7,962 nt of DNA from JBQTHI01 sp052390035. GTDB lineage: Bacteria; Actinomycetota; Acidimicrobiia; Spongiisociales; ZC4RG35. Both the position numbers and the translations under genes were made by a program. Location: NCBI GenBank assembly GCA_052390035.1, contig JBQTHI010000079.1:1-7962 (forward strand), in the 5' to 3' direction. The notes beneath the pieces are model-generated. The model saw only the letters and a program-made list of their open reading frames with translations, had not been told where the DNA came from and did no database searches. Position 1 is the first letter of the stretch, and every line of letters begins with the position of its first letter. This document shows positions 6,538 through 7,962 of the stretch, piece by piece.

Positions 6538-7187
6538 ATCGCACCAACCTAAGGTGGCCCACCGTGTCTAATCGTGCATTTCTCCAACTCGTCACCGCGG
6601 TCACTCTCGCCCTTGATCTGATTGCTTGCGGGGGAGGTGGCGCCGCCCCGGCGGATCAGCCGCCCTTGCAGTGGGGGACCGGGTCCCATGAATTCTCTGG
6701 CGGGCTCGCCTTGCAGGGGTGCGAGGGGGGCGCCGAACAAGTGGCCTGCTTCTATCAGGATGGGAACTGGATCGGGACAGCCGAGCACCTGAAATTGGCG
6801 GTGCCCACCCTCGACTTCCTCGATGGCGTCGATGACCCAGTCGAGTCCGTGCAGCTGGTGGAAGCCGATTATCTGACGACCTTCGAGGCCGACCGAACCT
6901 CCACGTGTCCCCAACTCACCTTCCAGCGAATCCCCGAAAGAGCGGTCACCGTCGCCGGCTCGCCCGGCATCGCCTTCGGGTTTTCCCAGACCGAAGGTGA
7001 CAGGGTCGTCGAGAAGAACCTGCTCTATGCGGTGAGAGTCGAGTTCCTGGTCCGCATCTTCAACTTCCCCTCGCTTGACTCCGGCTCCTGCGTCGGCAAC
7101 GAGGGGGCACTCAGCCCTTCCCAACTCGACGCCATTTCCGCCGACCTCGACGGAGTGATGGCCGAGGTCGTCTTCCCGGCCGGTTAA
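6534..7187 (+). CDS. Putative secreted lipoprotein of unknown function
   Basis: I do not recognise this family. The 217-residue product has a lipoprotein signal peptide. A hydrophobic run, FLQLVTAVTLALDL, is followed by the lipobox LIAC with C32 as the expected lipidated residue, then a GGGGAAPADQPP linker. An Asp (D28) just before the lipobox is unusual. The mature part is acidic, with four cysteines (C63, C72, C125, C186) that could form two disulfides outside the cell, and it has no further membrane segment. The ATG at 6534 overlaps the glyA stop as ATGA. A GTG at 6564 is a strong alternative: AAGGTGG (6551-6557) lies 6 bases upstream and gives a compact 22-residue signal. In actinobacteria this position next to the atp genes often holds wecA/rfe. 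Confidence 0.75.
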   Translation: MNRTNLRWPTVSNRAFLQLVTAVTLALDLIACGGGGAAPADQPPLQWGTGSHEFSGGLALQGCEGGAEQVACFYQDGNWIGTAEHLKLAVPTLDFLDGVDDPVESVQLVEADYLTTFEADRTSTCPQLTFQRIPERAVTVAGSPGIAFGFSQTEGDRVVEKNLLYAVRVEFLVRIFNFPSLDSGSCVGNEGALSPSQLDAISADLDGVMAEVVFPAG

Positions 7188-7201
7188 AGGCTCAAGGCAG
7201 C

Positions 7202-7249
7202 GAACCCAGGGCTCCAGCTCATGAAATCATTGACTGGAGCCCAGGGTTC
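7202..7249 (+). terminator. 16-bp hairpin, probable transcription terminator without U-tract
   Basis: The arm GAACCCAGGGCTCCAG (7202-7217) pairs with CTGGAGCCCAGGGTTC (7234-7249) at 15 of 16 positions, around a 16-base loop. It begins 15 bases after the lipoprotein stop and ends before the atp promoter, where a boundary between transcription units is expected. No T-run follows, so it is not a classic intrinsic terminator. It could be a U-less actinobacterial type, a Rho-assisted site or an RNA-stabilising stem. Confidence 0.65.
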
Positions 7250-7266
7250 AGGGATAGCGGTTAGGT

Positions 7267-7295
7267 TTGCCCGCATATCGCCCAGCCTGTAGACT
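7267..7295 (+). promoter_or_regulatory. Putative promoter of the ATP synthase operon
   Basis: TTGCCC (7267-7272) and TAGACT (7290-7295) are separated by 17 bases, the best -35/-10 pair I see in the window. Transcription would start near 7302, giving a leader of about a dozen bases before the ATG at 7315. Confidence 0.5.
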
Positions 7296-7297
7296 TT

Positions 7298-7311
7298 GTG
7301 AAACGATTCAC
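7298..7311. promoter_or_regulatory. Imperfect palindrome at the predicted atp transcription start
   Basis: GTGAAACGATTCAC has perfect 5-base arms (GTGAA/TTCAC) around ACGA. It covers the predicted start point of the atp promoter, so it could be an operator or a small 5' stem. This rests on position and symmetry alone. Confidence 0.3.
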
Positions 7312-7314
7312 AAG

Positions 7315-7566
7315 ATGAACCCGTCACCTGATCATGATCCCGGCCCTCGTGAAAAGGGATCGTCCTCGGGGGGCGAGGAGTGGGTGGCGGCGGGCACATT
7401 TCTCGGGTCGATTCTGTCAGGGACCCTTCTCGGATATCTGGCGGATCTTTGGTTGGGCACCAAGCCATGGCTGGTGGTGATCGGAATACTGCTCGGCTCC
7501 TCTTCAGGGTTCGTTCGGATGTGGCACCTATCCAAGAGCATGGAAAGGGGTCGAGGTGAGCGTTAA
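7315..7566 (+). CDS. atpZ: AtpZ-type ATP synthase accessory membrane protein
   Basis: This 83-residue, two-helix membrane protein resembles the AtpZ (ATPase gene1) family, encoded at the head of many atp operons. AtpZ is thought to act with AtpI in Fo assembly and possibly Mg2+/Ca2+ handling. A polar N-terminus (about 1-22) is followed by helix 1 (about 23-47), then D44 and LGT (47-49) with P51, and helix 2 (about 51-70). This gives the family pattern G-x3-G-x3-D-x2-LGT-x-P and a G-x3-G repeat in helix 2. The tail is basic. The ATG at 7315 is chosen over a TTG at 7267 that falls in the promoter's -35. The ribosome binding site is poor. It overlaps the next gene by 11 bases. Confidence 0.82.
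   Translation: MNPSPDHDPGPREKGSSSGGEEWVAAGTFLGSILSGTLLGYLADLWLGTKPWLVVIGILLGSSSGFVRMWHLSKSMERGRGER
7542..7550 (+). promoter_or_regulatory. Ribosome binding site supporting the GTG start of the atpI-like gene
   Basis: GGAAAGGGG lies 5 bases before the GTG at 7556, inside the end of atpZ. It supports translation beginning upstream of the minisatellite, so the repeat would be read into protein. Confidence 0.5.
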
Positions 7567-7962
7567 TCCAGCCCCCGGAGCCCCAGTCCCAGGAGCCCCA
7601 GCCCCCGGAGCCCCAGTCCCTGGAGTCCCAGCCCCCGGAGCCCCAGTCCCTGGAGTCCCAGTCCCAGGAGCCTTGACTCCCGTGGAAGAGCAGATGGCTC
7701 TTCGCATGGTTGGACGGGCCACTTACCTGGCGGTACCGGTCATCGGCCTCTGCTGGATGTTCAGAGGCGCCGGCGGCGCGATGGCCGGGGCGATCGGGCT
7801 GGCCGTGGTCGTCGGCAACGTGTGGCTTGCCGGCCAGCTCCTGAGCCTGGGCATTCGGCGCTCCCTCACCATGTATCATGCCGCCGCACTTTTCGGCTTC
7901 ATCCTGCGGATGGCGCTGATCGCTGGGACGATGCTATTGGTGGTGCGGTTCGTCGAGATCGA
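7556..7962 (+). CDS. AtpI-like ATP synthase subunit I family protein with Pro-Gly repeat N-terminus (3' truncated)
   Basis: The open frame starts at GTG 7556 and runs off the window end (135 codons plus 2 bases). Residues 5-39 are seven pentapeptides of the form P-[AV]-P-G-[AV]. The part after about residue 47 is a small membrane protein with hydrophobic segments at about 55-69, 74-100 and 108-134. The last includes GFILRMALIAG, typical of AtpI-like proteins encoded before atpB, which aid assembly of the Fo c-ring. The repeat tail is not a normal part of the family. An ATG at 7694, with GGAAGAG just upstream, could be a second or the true start, giving a protein without the tail. Position after atpZ supports the call; homology is judged from pattern only. 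Confidence 0.75.
   Translation, partial: MSVNPAPGAPVPGAPAPGAPVPGVPAPGAPVPGVPVPGALTPVEEQMALRMVGRATYLAVPVIGLCWMFRGAGGAMAGAIGLAVVVGNVWLAGQLLSLGIRRSLTMYHAAALFGFILRMALIAGTMLLVVRFVEI
7568..7672. repeat. 15-bp minisatellite, seven copies, in frame with the atpI-like gene
   Basis: Seven consecutive 15-bp units starting CCAG each encode P-[AV]-P-G-[AV]. Two unit types, CCAGCCCCCGGAGCC and CCAGTCCCWGGAGYC (W = A/T, Y = C/T), mostly alternate, giving a 30-bp higher-order period (A, V, A, V, A, V, V). Some copies are exact, which suggests recent duplication. Since 15 is a multiple of 3, copy number can change without shifting the frame. Confidence 0.93.

Noticed and set aside
7229..7237. ATTGACTGG shared between the terminator hairpin and the reverse strand of the 4761-4819 repeat
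   Set aside because: Only 9 bases match and the flanks diverge; chance is a sufficient explanation.
7184..7879. 231-residue reverse frame with a Trp/Gly/Ser/Asp-rich repeat
   Set aside because: The repeat is just the other strand of the minisatellite. The frame also crosses the terminator hairpin and the atp promoter and covers atpZ and the atpI-like gene.

Overview
The window is a GC-rich stretch of bacterial chromosome. Its gene order matches the conserved actinobacterial block that runs from transcription and translation termination genes into the ATP synthase operon: rho - rpmE - (DUF1385) - prfA - prmC - sua5/tsaC - glyA - atpZ/atpI. The order, GC-rich third positions, GTG starts and apparently leaderless promoters point to Actinomycetota. 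The DUF1385 gene between rpmE and prfA, and the lack of a wecA/rfe gene before the atp genes, suggest a deep-branching class such as Acidimicrobiia. That class assignment is inference.

Layout. Positions 2-2734 hold a forward run: the C-terminal third of Rho, ribosomal protein L31, a DUF1385 membrane protein and peptide chain release factor 1. A reverse-strand YIP1-like four-helix membrane protein (2731-3261) meets prfA with overlapping stop codons. A second forward pair follows, prmC (3309-4142) and a short TsaC/Sua5 protein (4152-4736). A reverse-strand stand-alone cyclic-nucleotide-binding-domain protein (4797-5189) ends inside a 15-bp tandem repeat. It diverges from glyA (5266-6537) across a short region with two mirror-image -10 elements, each placed for leaderless transcription. 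glyA overlaps by ATGA a gene for an unrecognised small lipoprotein. A strong 16-bp hairpin (7202-7249) then separates this unit from a promoter and the start of the ATP synthase operon: atpZ (7315-7566) and an atpI-like gene running off the end (7556-7962). The atpI-like N-terminus is a seven-copy Pro-Gly pentapeptide repeat encoded by a second 15-bp minisatellite.

How the genes work together. Rho ends transcription. RF1 ends translation at UAA/UAG and PrmC methylates the Gln of its GGQ loop, so enzyme and substrate are encoded close together. TsaC makes the threonylcarbamoyl-AMP used for the t6A tRNA modification, L31 is a ribosomal protein, and GlyA supplies glycine and one-carbon units. 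AtpZ and AtpI help assemble the membrane sector of F1Fo ATP synthase, whose main genes presumably follow.

Most of this is housekeeping sequence and I see no new defence, mobile or biosynthetic system. The unusual parts are the two 15-bp minisatellites at gene ends, the mirrored leaderless promoters and the three lineage-type insertions: the YIP1-like protein, the CNBD protein and the lipoprotein. No stretch longer than 300 bases lacks a gene. I found no rRNA, tRNA, CRISPR array or insertion sequence.
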